Shown here one piece after another: positions 1 to 9,400 of a stretch of DNA of 23,299 nt; position 1 is the stretch's first letter, and each line of letters starts with the position of its first letter. The stretch comes from CAJXZP01 sp963974475 (lineage in GTDB: Bacteria; Bacteroidota; Bacteroidia; Flavobacteriales_G; Salibacteraceae), in the NCBI GenBank assembly GCA_963974475.1, contig CAXBCR010000037.1, forward strand, positions 1 to 23,299, read 5' to 3'. The position numbers and the translations under genes are program-made. A model generated the notes under the pieces. The model did no database searches, was not told where the DNA came from, and was given only the letters and a program-made list of their open reading frames with translations.

Positions 1-126
1 TTTGCCAAACTATTTCCAAAGTTGCAGGATTCTTTGAATAAACTTTGGCAAAGTTCGATAATTATAAACCTAGCTTTATCTGAAATCAATCTACTCCGCA
101 CTTGTGCATGATAATTGTTATACGGC
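1..126. other. Structured intergenic element (nested inverted repeats, truncated by window edge)
   Basis: Seen: TTTGCCAAA at 1-9 pairs with TTTGGCAAA at 44-52, and inside it CAAAG (17-21) pairs with CTTTG (32-36), leaving a symmetrical 7/7 internal loop. Further right are GCACTTGTGC and a terminal GTTATACGGC (117-126) just before the first gene. The stretch from 55 to 85 resembles 23180-23212 at the other end of the window (both begin TCG[A/G]TAA and end TGAAA). It contains no convincing gene. Inference: a folded, mobile or integron-like recombination site or a dispersed extragenic element; this rests on pattern only. Confidence 0.35.
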
Positions 127-141
127 ACAAAACATCCATCC

Positions 142-687
142 ATGAATTCAAAGACATTTATTTTTATTCTCGCTATTTCTATGATTAGCCTTAGTTTTAG
201 CCAATCTACTACCCCCATAAAATCCTCCAACTTCACGAACTTATATCAGGTAAATTCCGAAATTTATCGCTCTGATCAACCTACTAAAAAAGGAATGTTG
301 GAAATTGATAGCCTTGGAATAAGAACGGTGCTTAACCTTCGAAATCATAGAAACGACAAAAGCGAAGCACGCCTAACCACACTGAATTTAAGACGAGTAA
401 AAATCAACGCTTGGAAAATGGACTATCAAGATTTGGTGGATGCTTTGAAAAGCATAAAAAATTCAGAAAAACCTCTTTTAGTCCATTGTTTACATGGCTC
501 GGATAGAACAGGTGCTGTAATTGCAGGGTATAGAATTGCATTTGAAAATTGGTCAAAATCAGACGCCATTAGTGAGTTTACAGAACCAAAATACGGGTTT
601 CACAAAGATTTATTTCCAGAAATATTAACCCTACTAGAAGCAGTTCAACCCAATCAGTTAAAAAGCGATTTAGGGCTTATTCCTTAA
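142..687 (+). CDS. Secreted tyrosine/dual-specificity protein phosphatase-like protein
   Basis: The protein has 181 residues when started at the ATG at 142; the frame is open back to a TTG at 115, but the ATG gives a clean signal peptide (MNSK then a hydrophobic stretch, probable cleavage after FSQ at residue 21). The cysteine-phosphatase P-loop is intact: HCLHGSDRTG at residues 115-124, with nucleophile C116 and phosphate-binding R122. The upstream IYRSDQPT and TVLNLRNHR segments are typical of small bacterial DSP-like phosphatases. It should remove phosphate from phosphotyrosine or another phosphoester outside the cytoplasm. The substrate cannot be told. It stands alone, with the ATPase gene 143 bp downstream behind its own promoter. 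Confidence 0.8.
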   Translation: MNSKTFIFILAISMISLSFSQSTTPIKSSNFTNLYQVNSEIYRSDQPTKKGMLEIDSLGIRTVLNLRNHRNDKSEARLTTLNLRRVKINAWKMDYQDLVDALKSIKNSEKPLLVHCLHGSDRTGAVIAGYRIAFENWSKSDAISEFTEPKYGFHKDLFPEILTLLEAVQPNQLKSDLGLIP

Positions 688-722
688 ATTCTCCTTTTCA
701 AATGCAATGAATCCAACCATCC

Positions 723-808
723 TATTCAAGGAATTAACGTTAATTGCTTCACTCTATTCAAGGAATTAACGTTAATTACTTTTGTATATTCAAGGAATTA
801 ACGTAATT
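723..808. repeat. Three direct repeats with 32-bp period and palindromic core, upstream of the ATPase
   Basis: Copies lie at 723-745, 755-777 and 787-808, so the starts are exactly 32 bp apart. Each begins TATTCAAGG and continues into the core AATTAACGTTAATT, a perfect 14-bp palindrome in copies 1 and 2 (732-745 and 764-777); copy 3 has lost one T. The 9-bp spacers differ in sequence (746-754, 778-786). The -7 box of the likely promoter sits between copies 2 and 3. Three sites about three helical turns apart suggest binding of a dimeric protein on one face of the DNA, as an operator array for the downstream gene. The binder is not identified. Confidence 0.75.
777..784 (+). promoter_or_regulatory. 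Bacteroidetes -7 box for the ATPase gene
   Basis: TACTTTTG matches the TAnnTTTG -7 consensus of Bacteroidetes primary sigma promoters. It overlaps the last base of repeat copy 2 and lies just before copy 3, 46 bp upstream of the ATG at 831. No good -33 TTG is visible at the usual spacing, so the promoter may depend on an activator or may be weak. Confidence 0.5.
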
Positions 809-830
809 TCGTTCAGTTAAAACTTTGAAT

Positions 831-1979
831 ATGTCTAAAATTTATACTAATAGAGCCATTTTAAAAGAATTCAAAAGGAAGTTACAACCCAATAAAGTAT
901 TGATTTTACTAGGCGCAAGAAGAGTTGGTAAAACTGCCTTAATAAAAAAGTACCTGGAAAACATTCCAGCATCAGAGTATTTACTATTAAATGGAGAAGA
1001 CCAAAGAGCAATAAATCTTCTAGAAGAACGCTCGATAACAAATTTCAAAAGAGTTATTGGGAATGCTAAAATATTAATAATTGATGAAGCCCAAAAGGTA
1101 CCTGATATTGGGGCGAAGTTAAAACTCATAGTGGATGAAATTGATGGAATCATGGTAATTGCCACGGGTTCATCCGTATTTGATTTAAGCAATAAATTAG
1201 GGGAGCCATTAGTGGGTAGAGAAAAAACCATTCACCTATTTCCTTTAGCGCAGATGGAGTTTTCAAAAAATGAAACCTACGTACAAACCACTGAAAAACT
1301 AGAAGAGCGATTAATTTTTGGCTCCTACCCAGAATTAGAAAAAATTCCAGATTGGAATGATAAGGCGGAATATTTAGAAGGATTGGTAAACTCTTATTTA
1401 CTAAAAGATATTTTAGAATTTGAAGGAATAAAAAAAGCCGATAAAATCATGGATTTATTACGCTTAATTTCTTTTCAGATGGGCAAGGAAGTCAGTGTAG
1501 AAGAATTAGCTAAAAACCTTAAAGGCATTAGTAGAAATACAATTGAAAACTACTTAGACTTACTTTCAAAGGTTTTCATTTTGTATAAAGTAACTGGCTT
1601 TAGTAGAAATCTTCGCAAGGAAGTAACAAAGTCGAATAGGTGGTTTTTTTATGATAATGGAGTTCGAAATGCAATCATTCGAAATTTCAACCCCTTAAAT
1701 TTACGAAATGATATTGGCGATTTATGGGAAAACTATCTCATGGCAGAACGTCAAAAATTCAATAGCTACACTCAAAAAAGAGTAAACCGATACTTTTGGA
1801 GAACTTATGATCAGCAAGAAATTGATTTAATAGAAGAAGAAGCCGACCATTTAAGCGCTTTTGAATTCAAATGGAGTCCATCGAAATCTCCTAAAATTCC
1901 AGGTGGGTGGAAAAATGCATATCCTGAAGCCTCGTTTAAGGTTATTAACACTAATAACTATCTGGATTTTATTGTTTAA
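831..1979 (+). CDS. AAA+ ATPase with DUF4143 C-terminal domain
   Basis: The protein has 382 residues from the ATG at 831 (a TTG two codons earlier is less likely). The N-terminal AAA domain shows Walker A GARRVGKT (28-35), Walker B ILIIDEAQ (81-88) and a sensor-like ATGSS (111-115). A winged-helix-like segment around 220-260 is followed by the DUF4143 region, including FFYDNGVRN near 272-280. The C-terminus keeps D332 in an EIDLI strand and E345-x-K347 in FEFKW, the spacing of a PD-(D/E)XK nuclease-like fold, as known for this family. The role of this family is poorly defined; such genes are common and often accessory. The three repeats directly upstream suggest tight, possibly autogenous control. 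The gene converges on the amidohydrolase operon with 43 bp between stops. Confidence 0.85.
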   Translation: MSKIYTNRAILKEFKRKLQPNKVLILLGARRVGKTALIKKYLENIPASEYLLLNGEDQRAINLLEERSITNFKRVIGNAKILIIDEAQKVPDIGAKLKLIVDEIDGIMVIATGSSVFDLSNKLGEPLVGREKTIHLFPLAQMEFSKNETYVQTTEKLEERLIFGSYPELEKIPDWNDKAEYLEGLVNSYLLKDILEFEGIKKADKIMDLLRLISFQMGKEVSVEELAKNLKGISRNTIENYLDLLSKVFILYKVTGFSRNLRKEVTKSNRWFFYDNGVRNAIIRNFNPLNLRNDIGDLWENYLMAERQKFNSYTQKRVNRYFWRTYDQQEIDLIEEEADHLSAFEFKWSPSKSPKIPGGWKNAYPEASFKVINTNNYLDFIV

Positions 1980-2022
1980 TAAGGGATTAGGATTCAAATA
2001 AGATAATGATTAAACCATCCTA

Positions 2023-3342
2023 TCACTCCCCCTCATACCTATCGGTATACTTCCTATAGAGCTGTTTCTGGGTGTCATCCAATACAATTGGTCGTCCATT
2101 TACCCATGCTAAAACAACATGGTTTGTACGCATATCTAGCGCATCACCGGTAGAAATAAAGAAAGTAGCCATTTTGCCCGCGCTTAGTGTTCCTAGCAGA
2201 TTATCTATCCCTAATATCTTAGCCGTATTGAGGGTAATACTTTGCAATGCTTCTTCTTTGGTGAGTCCAAATCCAGCGGCTTCTCCAGCCAAAAAAGGAA
2301 GGTTTCTCGCGTTCATAGCTTCCATATCTCCCGCCATACCTAAGCAATACAATACACCCGCATTTTGCAAAATGGATGGTAATTTATAAGGATAATACGG
2401 GTCTTCATCTGGTCTAACAGGAAGAGAATGAACTCTTCTTAAAATTACACCAATATTATTTTCCTTTAAATCGTTGGTTAACAAACCGGCATCATACCCA
2501 CCTACTATAACTACTTTTTCAATTCCTAACTTCTTTTTAAATTGAATAACTTGCATGATTTCTTTCGACATATTGCAGTGCACATACAAGGTTTTTTGTC
2601 CTCTAAATAGGGGACGTAAACTCTCAAATTGTAGGTTTAAATCAGCATCACCGGTTTGAGAATACGCTTTGGCTTGTTTGAAATATTCGGTGATTTCCAC
2701 AATTCTATCATCCGTATCCTTGTTCTTTTTTATAGGTTTAGCCGCATACCATGGTCCTCCTTGCACAAACCGCTTGGGCCAGTTTAAATGAAACCCATCC
2801 ACCATGGTAATTGCTGCGTCCTCAAATCCCCACGCATCTAGTTTCATAATAGCAGAAGAGCCAGAAATCACCCCTCCTCTTGGGGTCACTTGGGTGGTTA
2901 ATATGCCATTATTTCGAACAGTATAAATAATTTTCGACTCGGGATTAAAGGCTACAGCAGTTTTCAAATTCGGATTAAACCTACCAATATCGTCAAAATC
3001 TCTAGTTTGGCGCAACGCATCTATTTCCGTGATTCCTAACGTATTATCAGGTAAAATAAACCCGGGATAAATATGTTGACCATTCAAATAAATTACGGTA
3101 TCGTAACTCGAAACATCCACCCGCTTTCTCATTTGATCCTTCACAAAAGTGAATCGCCCATTCTCTACCGCAATGGCAGAATTTTCAATCACTTCTCCGT
3201 TGCCAATATGCGCCACACCACCCAAAAGCAAAACCTTGTTGGGGTATGCTAACACGGGCCCCGGAACCTGAGCATAAACCGTTACCATACTTAATACCGC
3301 AAAAAACAGAACGCCAAATTTGATTTTAATTTCCTTTTTCAT
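2023..3342 (-). CDS. Secreted amidohydrolase-family protein lacking the HxH motif
   Basis: The protein has 439 residues, with a signal peptide (MKKEIKIK, hydrophobic core, cleavage near VYA-Q at 24). The fold is that of the amidohydrolase superfamily: an N-terminal beta-sandwich strand region, a conserved YPGFI turn at about 92-96, and the C-terminal block with ITLNTAKILGI and LGTLSAGKMATFF. Where active members have PGxIDxHxH, this protein reads PGFILPDNTLG, so both metal-binding histidines are absent. It starts 2 bp after the stop of the larger amidohydrolase and is surely in its operon. Inference: a non-catalytic or differently catalytic partner of that enzyme in the periplasm, perhaps forming a complex. 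The substrate (peptide-like or cyclic amide) is unknown. Confidence 0.85.
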   Translation of the reverse strand: MKKEIKIKFGVLFFAVLSMVTVYAQVPGPVLAYPNKVLLLGGVAHIGNGEVIENSAIAVENGRFTFVKDQMRKRVDVSSYDTVIYLNGQHIYPGFILPDNTLGITEIDALRQTRDFDDIGRFNPNLKTAVAFNPESKIIYTVRNNGILTTQVTPRGGVISGSSAIMKLDAWGFEDAAITMVDGFHLNWPKRFVQGGPWYAAKPIKKNKDTDDRIVEITEYFKQAKAYSQTGDADLNLQFESLRPLFRGQKTLYVHCNMSKEIMQVIQFKKKLGIEKVVIVGGYDAGLLTNDLKENNIGVILRRVHSLPVRPDEDPYYPYKLPSILQNAGVLYCLGMAGDMEAMNARNLPFLAGEAAGFGLTKEEALQSITLNTAKILGIDNLLGTLSAGKMATFFISTGDALDMRTNHVVLAWVNGRPIVLDDTQKQLYRKYTDRYEGE

Positions 3343-3344
3343 TC

Positions 3345-6300
3345 TTAAAAATTTACCTCATCCTCAAAACTATCACAGTGATACGCTTGCGGTGTTTTGT
3401 GTTTAACTTTTTGCATTTTAGCTCCTTTATTCTTCGCATTCATCATAGCCAAAATAAGCCGCTGCCGTTCTGCTTTGATTAATACTAACATGGCTTTATT
3501 TCTTTCGGTACTATAATAAATCGCCCCATCAATCATCACCATTTCTGGGTGCGAATACACCGATAATGGATGTCCAGACCAAAGCACCAAGTCAGCATCT
3601 TTACCCACGCTAATACTGCCTACCTTATCATCGATATGAAGCATTTTTGCTGGATTTATGGTAATCATTTTCATGGCTTCAATCTCTGAAACGCCTCCAT
3701 ATTTCACCACTTTCGCAGCTTCCTGATTTAAGCGCCTTCCCATTTCTGCATCATCCGAATTTATGGCGGTTACCACCCCTTGCTTCGTTAAAATAGCCGC
3801 ATTATACGGAATGGCATCATTCACTTCAAATTTATACGCCCACCAATCAGAAAAAGTGGAAGCATACGCCCCATGCGCTTTTAATTGATTAGCAACCTTG
3901 TAACCCTCCAAAATATGCGTGAATGTGTTTATTCTAAAGTGTAAACTATCGGCCACATTCATCAGCATGCTAATCTCCGATTTGATGTACGAATGACAGG
4001 TAATATAGCGCTCATCATGCAATATCTCCACTAGCGCATCTAATTCCAAATCTCGCCTAGGTGGATTTGCTCCGTTTTTACGTTCCTTTTTGGTCGCATT
4101 AGTAAATGTGCTCCATGATTCCTCATACTTTTTTGCACGGGTAAAAGCATCCATATATAGCTGCTCCACACCCATTCTAGTTTGTGGAAACCGCGTGGTA
4201 GACCTAAAATCACCATTGGATTGGGTAACGTTTTCGCCCAAGGCAAATTTGATGGATTTCGCGTTCGATTTCAATTTCAATTCCTCGGCTCCAAGTCCCC
4301 ACCTGAGCTTAATAATTTGCGCCTGACCACCAATTGGATTTGCCGACCCATGCAGCAATTGGGCACTGGTAACCCCTCCTGCTAATTGGCGATACATGTT
4401 GATGTCATCTGGATTAATCACATCGCCAATTCGTACTTCGGCTGAGTTGTTTTGACCCGATTCATTCACCCCTCTTTTTATGGCAATATGCGAGTGTTCG
4501 TCAATAATTCCAGGCGATAAATGCATTCCTTGGCCTTCTATTTCCTGGTAGCCCGGATTATCAATTCGCTTGCCTACAGCCTCAATTTTTCCGTTAGATA
4601 TCGCTACCGAACCTTTAAAATTTCCGGTGGAATCGCTCGTCCAAATCATTACATTCTTTATGAAATAATTTTGTTGATTGGGTACCACTGTATCACCAAA
4701 AGCCATGTTTGGATAAAATACCTTTCCACGTTGTTCAAGCACCTTTAGGCTATCTCCGTAAGAGGCAATGGAAATACTTTTTTGCTTAATAGCTGTCCAA
4801 TCCGCCCAATTTCCATTAGCATCTTGCGCTTTTCCATCCATTATCTTTCCTTTAAAATTCACCTTTCCAACCATTCTTAGTGGCCCCGGATTTTTGTGGT
4901 TTCCTTTCTCAAATTTGATGGTCAGCAAATCATTTTCAATGCTAATCGCTCCTTTTTGAGGGTCTTCTGCCGTTCCACCCATGGTAGTAGAAATGGCGTA
5001 CCCTTTCTTGGTTTCAATAATATCCATTTGATACAACACCCCTCCTAAATTCATATTGTAATTTCCGGTTGGATTTAAAGTCAGCACATTCTCAATAATG
5101 TTTCGTTTTCCTAGCGTCCAATTTTCCAACACCTTTGATTTTGTTTTAAAAACGTCCTCATCGGTAATAAAAAAATTAGCTAGTTTTCCACTCTCCAACG
5201 TACCCATATCTGCTGTCATTTTTAACATTTTAGCCGGATTTTCAGTAAGCGAGGCCAATGCGGTGTTTTGCGGCAATCCGTAGCGAATAGCTAAGCGTAA
5301 ATTGTCCCAAAATTCCGTTGGGTTAGCGGTAGCAGATAGCGCAAACGCTACTCCATTCTCACTCAAAATAGCCGGGTTGGATGGCGCTAATTCCCAATTT
5401 TTCATATCTCCCAAACTAACGTATTCCGCGTCCAATGGGTCGGATACATCATACGGTTTTGGAAAATCTAATGGGATAATTAATGATGCTCCTAAATTTT
5501 TAATCGCCTCTATTCTTTTGTATTCATCTCCGCCTCCAGTAATGATAAATGAGGTTTCAAACTCCTGTCCAATTTTAGCGGCTCTTAATATAGATTGGTA
5601 CCCTTTGGCATCAAAAATTTGCGGCAAATCGGCATTTTCATTTATGGCTTGTAGGGAATAATTAACGGGTTTTTTATTGGAAGTTTCATACCACTGCGCA
5701 TCATACCTAGCTTGTCTAAATAGCGCAATAGACCCCATTAACGAAGTTGGATAAGCTTGCGCGGAATTTCCTTTACCAAAACCGTAAAATGCGGCTCCCT
5801 TTTCGCGTAAAATAGCCGAGCCTTGCGTGTTTTCTCCCAGCGAAACTAACACACCCGTTCCACGCATTATTCCGTTAAATGGATGCGAAAGCGTTACGCC
5901 AAACCCCATGTTTCGGAGGGTTTCTGCTGTTTTTTTATCGTATTCAAATTGCGTAGCGGCCACCGTTTGTGGGTGAATTGCATCGTTCCAATAGGTTGTT
6001 CCATTGTTTTTAGCCACATATTCTGGCCTCATCATCTTTTTGCGCTTCGGCACTTCGGGCAATCCGTAATTACTCACCAATTCTATAAAAGAAGGGTAAA
6101 TGTACTTCCCGTGTAAATCTAAAATAATGGCGTTGGGTGGAATCGTGATTTGACTTCCCACCCCAATAATTCGGTCGTCTTTTAGGAGTAACGTACCCGA
6201 CTCAATTTCAGCGGTAGAAGAAATAACAATATGCGCATTCGTAAGCGCGTAAACCGAATGAATAGGTGTATTTACCCCATTTAACGGGATGGTGTTTTGC

Positions 6301-6359
6301 GCCCAACTATTTAGCACTAAAACACTCACAAAAAGTGTAATTAAAGATTTCAATCTCAT
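3345..6359 (-). CDS. Large secreted two-domain amidohydrolase
   Basis: The protein has 1004 residues, with a signal peptide (MRLKSLITLF..., cleavage near SWA-Q at 20-21). It contains two amidohydrolase units in tandem. The first (about 25-420) ends with NPAKMLKM and GTLESGKLANFF but reads YIYPSFIEL where HxH is expected, so it looks inactive. A beta-rich linker (about 430-580) follows. The second unit (about 590-960) keeps the metal site: H622-S-H624 after PGIIDE, H789 in TCHSY, H815 in THILEG and D869 in NSDDAEMG, then NPAKMLHI and GSISVGKDADLVLW. It probably hydrolyses an amide, cyclic amide or peptide substrate in the periplasm. With the next gene it makes one active and two degenerate domains. 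A TACATTTG box lies only 5 nt upstream of the start. Confidence 0.88.
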   Translation of the reverse strand: MRLKSLITLFVSVLVLNSWAQNTIPLNGVNTPIHSVYALTNAHIVISSTAEIESGTLLLKDDRIIGVGSQITIPPNAIILDLHGKYIYPSFIELVSNYGLPEVPKRKKMMRPEYVAKNNGTTYWNDAIHPQTVAATQFEYDKKTAETLRNMGFGVTLSHPFNGIMRGTGVLVSLGENTQGSAILREKGAAFYGFGKGNSAQAYPTSLMGSIALFRQARYDAQWYETSNKKPVNYSLQAINENADLPQIFDAKGYQSILRAAKIGQEFETSFIITGGGDEYKRIEAIKNLGASLIIPLDFPKPYDVSDPLDAEYVSLGDMKNWELAPSNPAILSENGVAFALSATANPTEFWDNLRLAIRYGLPQNTALASLTENPAKMLKMTADMGTLESGKLANFFITDEDVFKTKSKVLENWTLGKRNIIENVLTLNPTGNYNMNLGGVLYQMDIIETKKGYAISTTMGGTAEDPQKGAISIENDLLTIKFEKGNHKNPGPLRMVGKVNFKGKIMDGKAQDANGNWADWTAIKQKSISIASYGDSLKVLEQRGKVFYPNMAFGDTVVPNQQNYFIKNVMIWTSDSTGNFKGSVAISNGKIEAVGKRIDNPGYQEIEGQGMHLSPGIIDEHSHIAIKRGVNESGQNNSAEVRIGDVINPDDINMYRQLAGGVTSAQLLHGSANPIGGQAQIIKLRWGLGAEELKLKSNAKSIKFALGENVTQSNGDFRSTTRFPQTRMGVEQLYMDAFTRAKKYEESWSTFTNATKKERKNGANPPRRDLELDALVEILHDERYITCHSYIKSEISMLMNVADSLHFRINTFTHILEGYKVANQLKAHGAYASTFSDWWAYKFEVNDAIPYNAAILTKQGVVTAINSDDAEMGRRLNQEAAKVVKYGGVSEIEAMKMITINPAKMLHIDDKVGSISVGKDADLVLWSGHPLSVYSHPEMVMIDGAIYYSTERNKAMLVLIKAERQRLILAMMNAKNKGAKMQKVKHKTPQAYHCDSFEDEVNF

Positions 6360-6364
6360 GGTAA

Positions 6365-6372
6365 CAAATGTA
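6365..6372 (-). promoter_or_regulatory. Possible -7 box of the amidohydrolase operon
   Basis: Read on the minus strand the bases are TACATTTG, a full match to TAnnTTTG. The box ends just 5 nt before the ATG at 6359, so transcription from it would give an almost leaderless mRNA. No -33 TTG is visible. This may be chance in AT-rich DNA. Confidence 0.3.
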
Positions 6373-6421
6373 TTTAAATTGAATGTTGTTAGTGACCTGT
6401 AACCACAGAGTTTTAAACATA

Positions 6422-6454
6422 AAAGCCACCATAAGTAGGGCTTATGATGGCTTT
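6422..6454 (-). terminator. Hairpin terminator of the T9SS surface-protein gene
   Basis: A 14-bp stem (6422-6435 with 6441-6454) closes a 5-nt loop, 20 bp after the stop of the 6474-9539 gene. The one irregular pair is a G-U wobble if transcribed from the minus strand but an A-C mismatch from the plus strand, which fits termination of the minus-strand gene. The minus-strand 3' side runs GGCTTTTATGTTT, a short, broken T tract. Confidence 0.75.
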
Positions 6455-6473
6455 CTAAATTTAATTTTCTACT

Positions 6474-9400
6474 TTATGGAAGTACGATTCTTTGGGTGCG
6501 ATTTGTACCATCTACTAAGGTATAGTTTACCAAATAAACTCCCGCATCCAAGGTGTTTATATCCATTTTAATGGTGCTGCCATGGCTAGCATTATTCGCA
6601 ACCACTTGGCCGGTAATATTCATTAAGCGTACATTAATTATTTCATTTTCTACCGCTAAAGAGGAAACCACCACTTCATTATCGGCTACAAAAACCATCA
6701 CTTCATTTTGGGTGATTTCATTTACCGAGTTCACCACTCCTGTGCCTGAAGTGCCGCTACTTTTTTGGTGAATTACATGTAAATAAAATCGGTTATTCCA
6801 TTCTTTTGGCGGACTCGTAAAATGATACGGTTTAGCTTTTAAATCGTGAAACGTTTTCATGTATTTGTCCTCAAGCAAAACATCCTTATTCGCTAAATTA
6901 CCCAATAACGAATCTATACTTATGGTGTAGTTTGACGTTTCATAGGTTTGAAAATATAACGGAATAATTTTGGTTTCGGTAGTGAGTTCAGCTAAGCCAT
7001 TAAACACCATTTTTTCCGTGCCAATTCTAGATGCAAAGTTGAATCCCGAATTTTCCATTTTCACTGCATCATACGCCCGGTCTCTTCCATCCTTGGCATT
7101 GATATCAAAATACAATCGGGTGTTATCCGAAACATTTTTAGCATTGGTGGCCTTTAAATAAATGCCGGTAAACGAGTCAAATTTTCTAAAATTATTATTG
7201 GTGTTGGTTCGCATACTATTGGTAAAGGATGCCGTTCCTATTAGTCCATCTGTGGTAGTACTTGCATCCACATAAAAACCTTGACAAGAGGCTAAATGAG
7301 CACCATCTGTATTATTAATAGTGGTGTAAGAAGCAGACGCATCTATTCCTAAACCGGGGTTGTACAAATACACCGCATTGGTGATTATTCCCGAGTTGGT
7401 GGTTAAAAATGAATTTAAGCTTATCGCAGAAGGATACGGATTACTCAGTAAATTCCAATCGTTAGAACCAGAGGTTACAGCACCACTGCTTCCATAAATA
7501 TTGGCGGTAATCGTTCCATTATTTAGCGAAGCGCCCGATGTTTTTCTAAAATCATATTTATTGCTCGTGTTACCTACAATAAAATACCCTCTGCCTACAT
7601 CAAAATTTCCATCAGGCGTTCCTTCCGGACTTTCAATAACATTTCCAGAAGCAATTACAAAACTATTACCGTAACAAGTAATGGTAGACCCTACCAAGTA
7701 ATCATGTTTCCAGGATTGGTCAGAGGCTTTAAATACAAAAAAATCACAATCATTATGGTTGGTGAAAACATCTTTTATTCCTATGGCAGTTGCAAACGGG
7801 CTACCCCATGCATTGTAATCTGAGCTAGCAGCATACCCTTCACGCTCCACGCTAATTATTCCGGTGCTGGTCAACGAGCCGGTTGACGTTATGGCTAAGG
7901 ATGCATTATTTTCCACATACAAACCAGTATTTACCGTTACTGTTTCGGTAGAAATACTCACTCCTGCATCAGGTAAAATTCGCAATACATCCAACACGGC
8001 TCCATCCACAAATGTGGCTTCACCTCGCACAACTACAGCTTCGGTGGAACCTGTGGCGGCCGAAGGTGCTGAATGCGCATATCCGGTTTCGGCATGCCAA
8101 GCCCCATCCGAATAAGCCATTTTAACTTTGGTTAAATCTTCATGGCTGGTATACGAACCCGGAGTGGCATTGGAGGCTGCATCATCAATGTTTCCTGTCC
8201 AATAGCCCGTTGGTAATTGAAAAACTCTTTTTCCGGTACTTCCCGTAAATTCTTTGGTTTCATCAATGATAGTTCCATCATCCGCCCCTTCGGTACCGCC
8301 TAATTTTAATACAAATTCCTTATTGTTTCCAAAATTATTAATGGCTGTTCGATTATAATTTACGGAATAGCCAGTATTAGCCAAATCTACTCCCCATGTA
8401 GATTCAAAATTAGCTTGCGAACGATTTCTATTCAATATTAAAAATCCATTTGCAGGCACCACGATTGTTCCACTTATATCCGTACTTAAATCCACTACTT
8501 CACTCAAAGAAGCCGCATTATTCACAATCATTTTAGCCCCAGCTAAACTGATATCCGATGCGGTAGTGTTATATAATTCGATATAACTGTAATCTGAAAT
8601 GGACGCATGACGGGCGTATTCCGTAATTAAAACCTCACCTACTCCGGGAGGTGCAAATGCAATAGACCTTTCGTAGCCTTTACTCCAAGAGGTACCTTTT
8701 CGGGTAAAAACTTTCACATAATATGTGTTTCCAGAAGTCACTCCCGTAAAATTAGTCGTAGTCAATCCGCCTTTGTACAACACGGTTCCACCCAACAAAC
8801 TAGTGCCACTTCCTAATGCTGAATTGGCGGTATAGGCCGTTCCATCTCCGGTAGGTAGCCCCGCTGAAATGGCGGAACCTGCATTTCCAACCACTAGTAC
8901 TTCATCAAAATCGGAAACCGGGTTACTCCAATGCAAATTAATGGAGCTCACATCCGGCAAATCGTATAATCCTTGCACATTCGAAATGTTTTCGGTGACC
9001 GTTACATTATCAAAAAGGTGGGTTTTAGTTCCTGCATTATTATAGGTTCTAACTACAATTTGAACCGTAGAACCAAATAGCGAGTCGTGCGTGGCAACTG
9101 CAGCTGTAAAATCATCGGTATTATCTCCATTTGAACTGAAAAGCGTTTCCGTTCCTCCATCTAGTTTGTAATACACCCGGATGTATTCCGTTCCGGCTAA
9201 ATTACCTGTTTCAGCTACATCCACACTTAAATCAACCGAGGCTACGGTGGATATATCTTTAATGGGAGAATACCAAACTGCTTCACCATCCACATCTTTA
9301 GATTCAAATTGGAGCGAGGCATTTACTTTAAAATAATCGGTTGATGCGGTTAGGCTAGTACTCGATACATCAATGGTCCACGTCATTCCAACCGTGTCGT

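Noticed and set aside
115..141. TTG start for the phosphatase
   Set aside because: The ATG at 142 gives a proper signal peptide; the extension would place polar residues before it and runs into the structured intergenic element.
723..808. The three 32-bp repeats as a small CRISPR array
   Set aside because: The spacers are only 9 bp and the repeats have a fully palindromic core at a promoter; no cas genes are nearby. An operator array fits better.
4040..4385. Short open frames on both strands inside the large amidohydrolase
   Set aside because: They lie inside a gene with intact motifs across the region and show no protein-like features; they are shadows.
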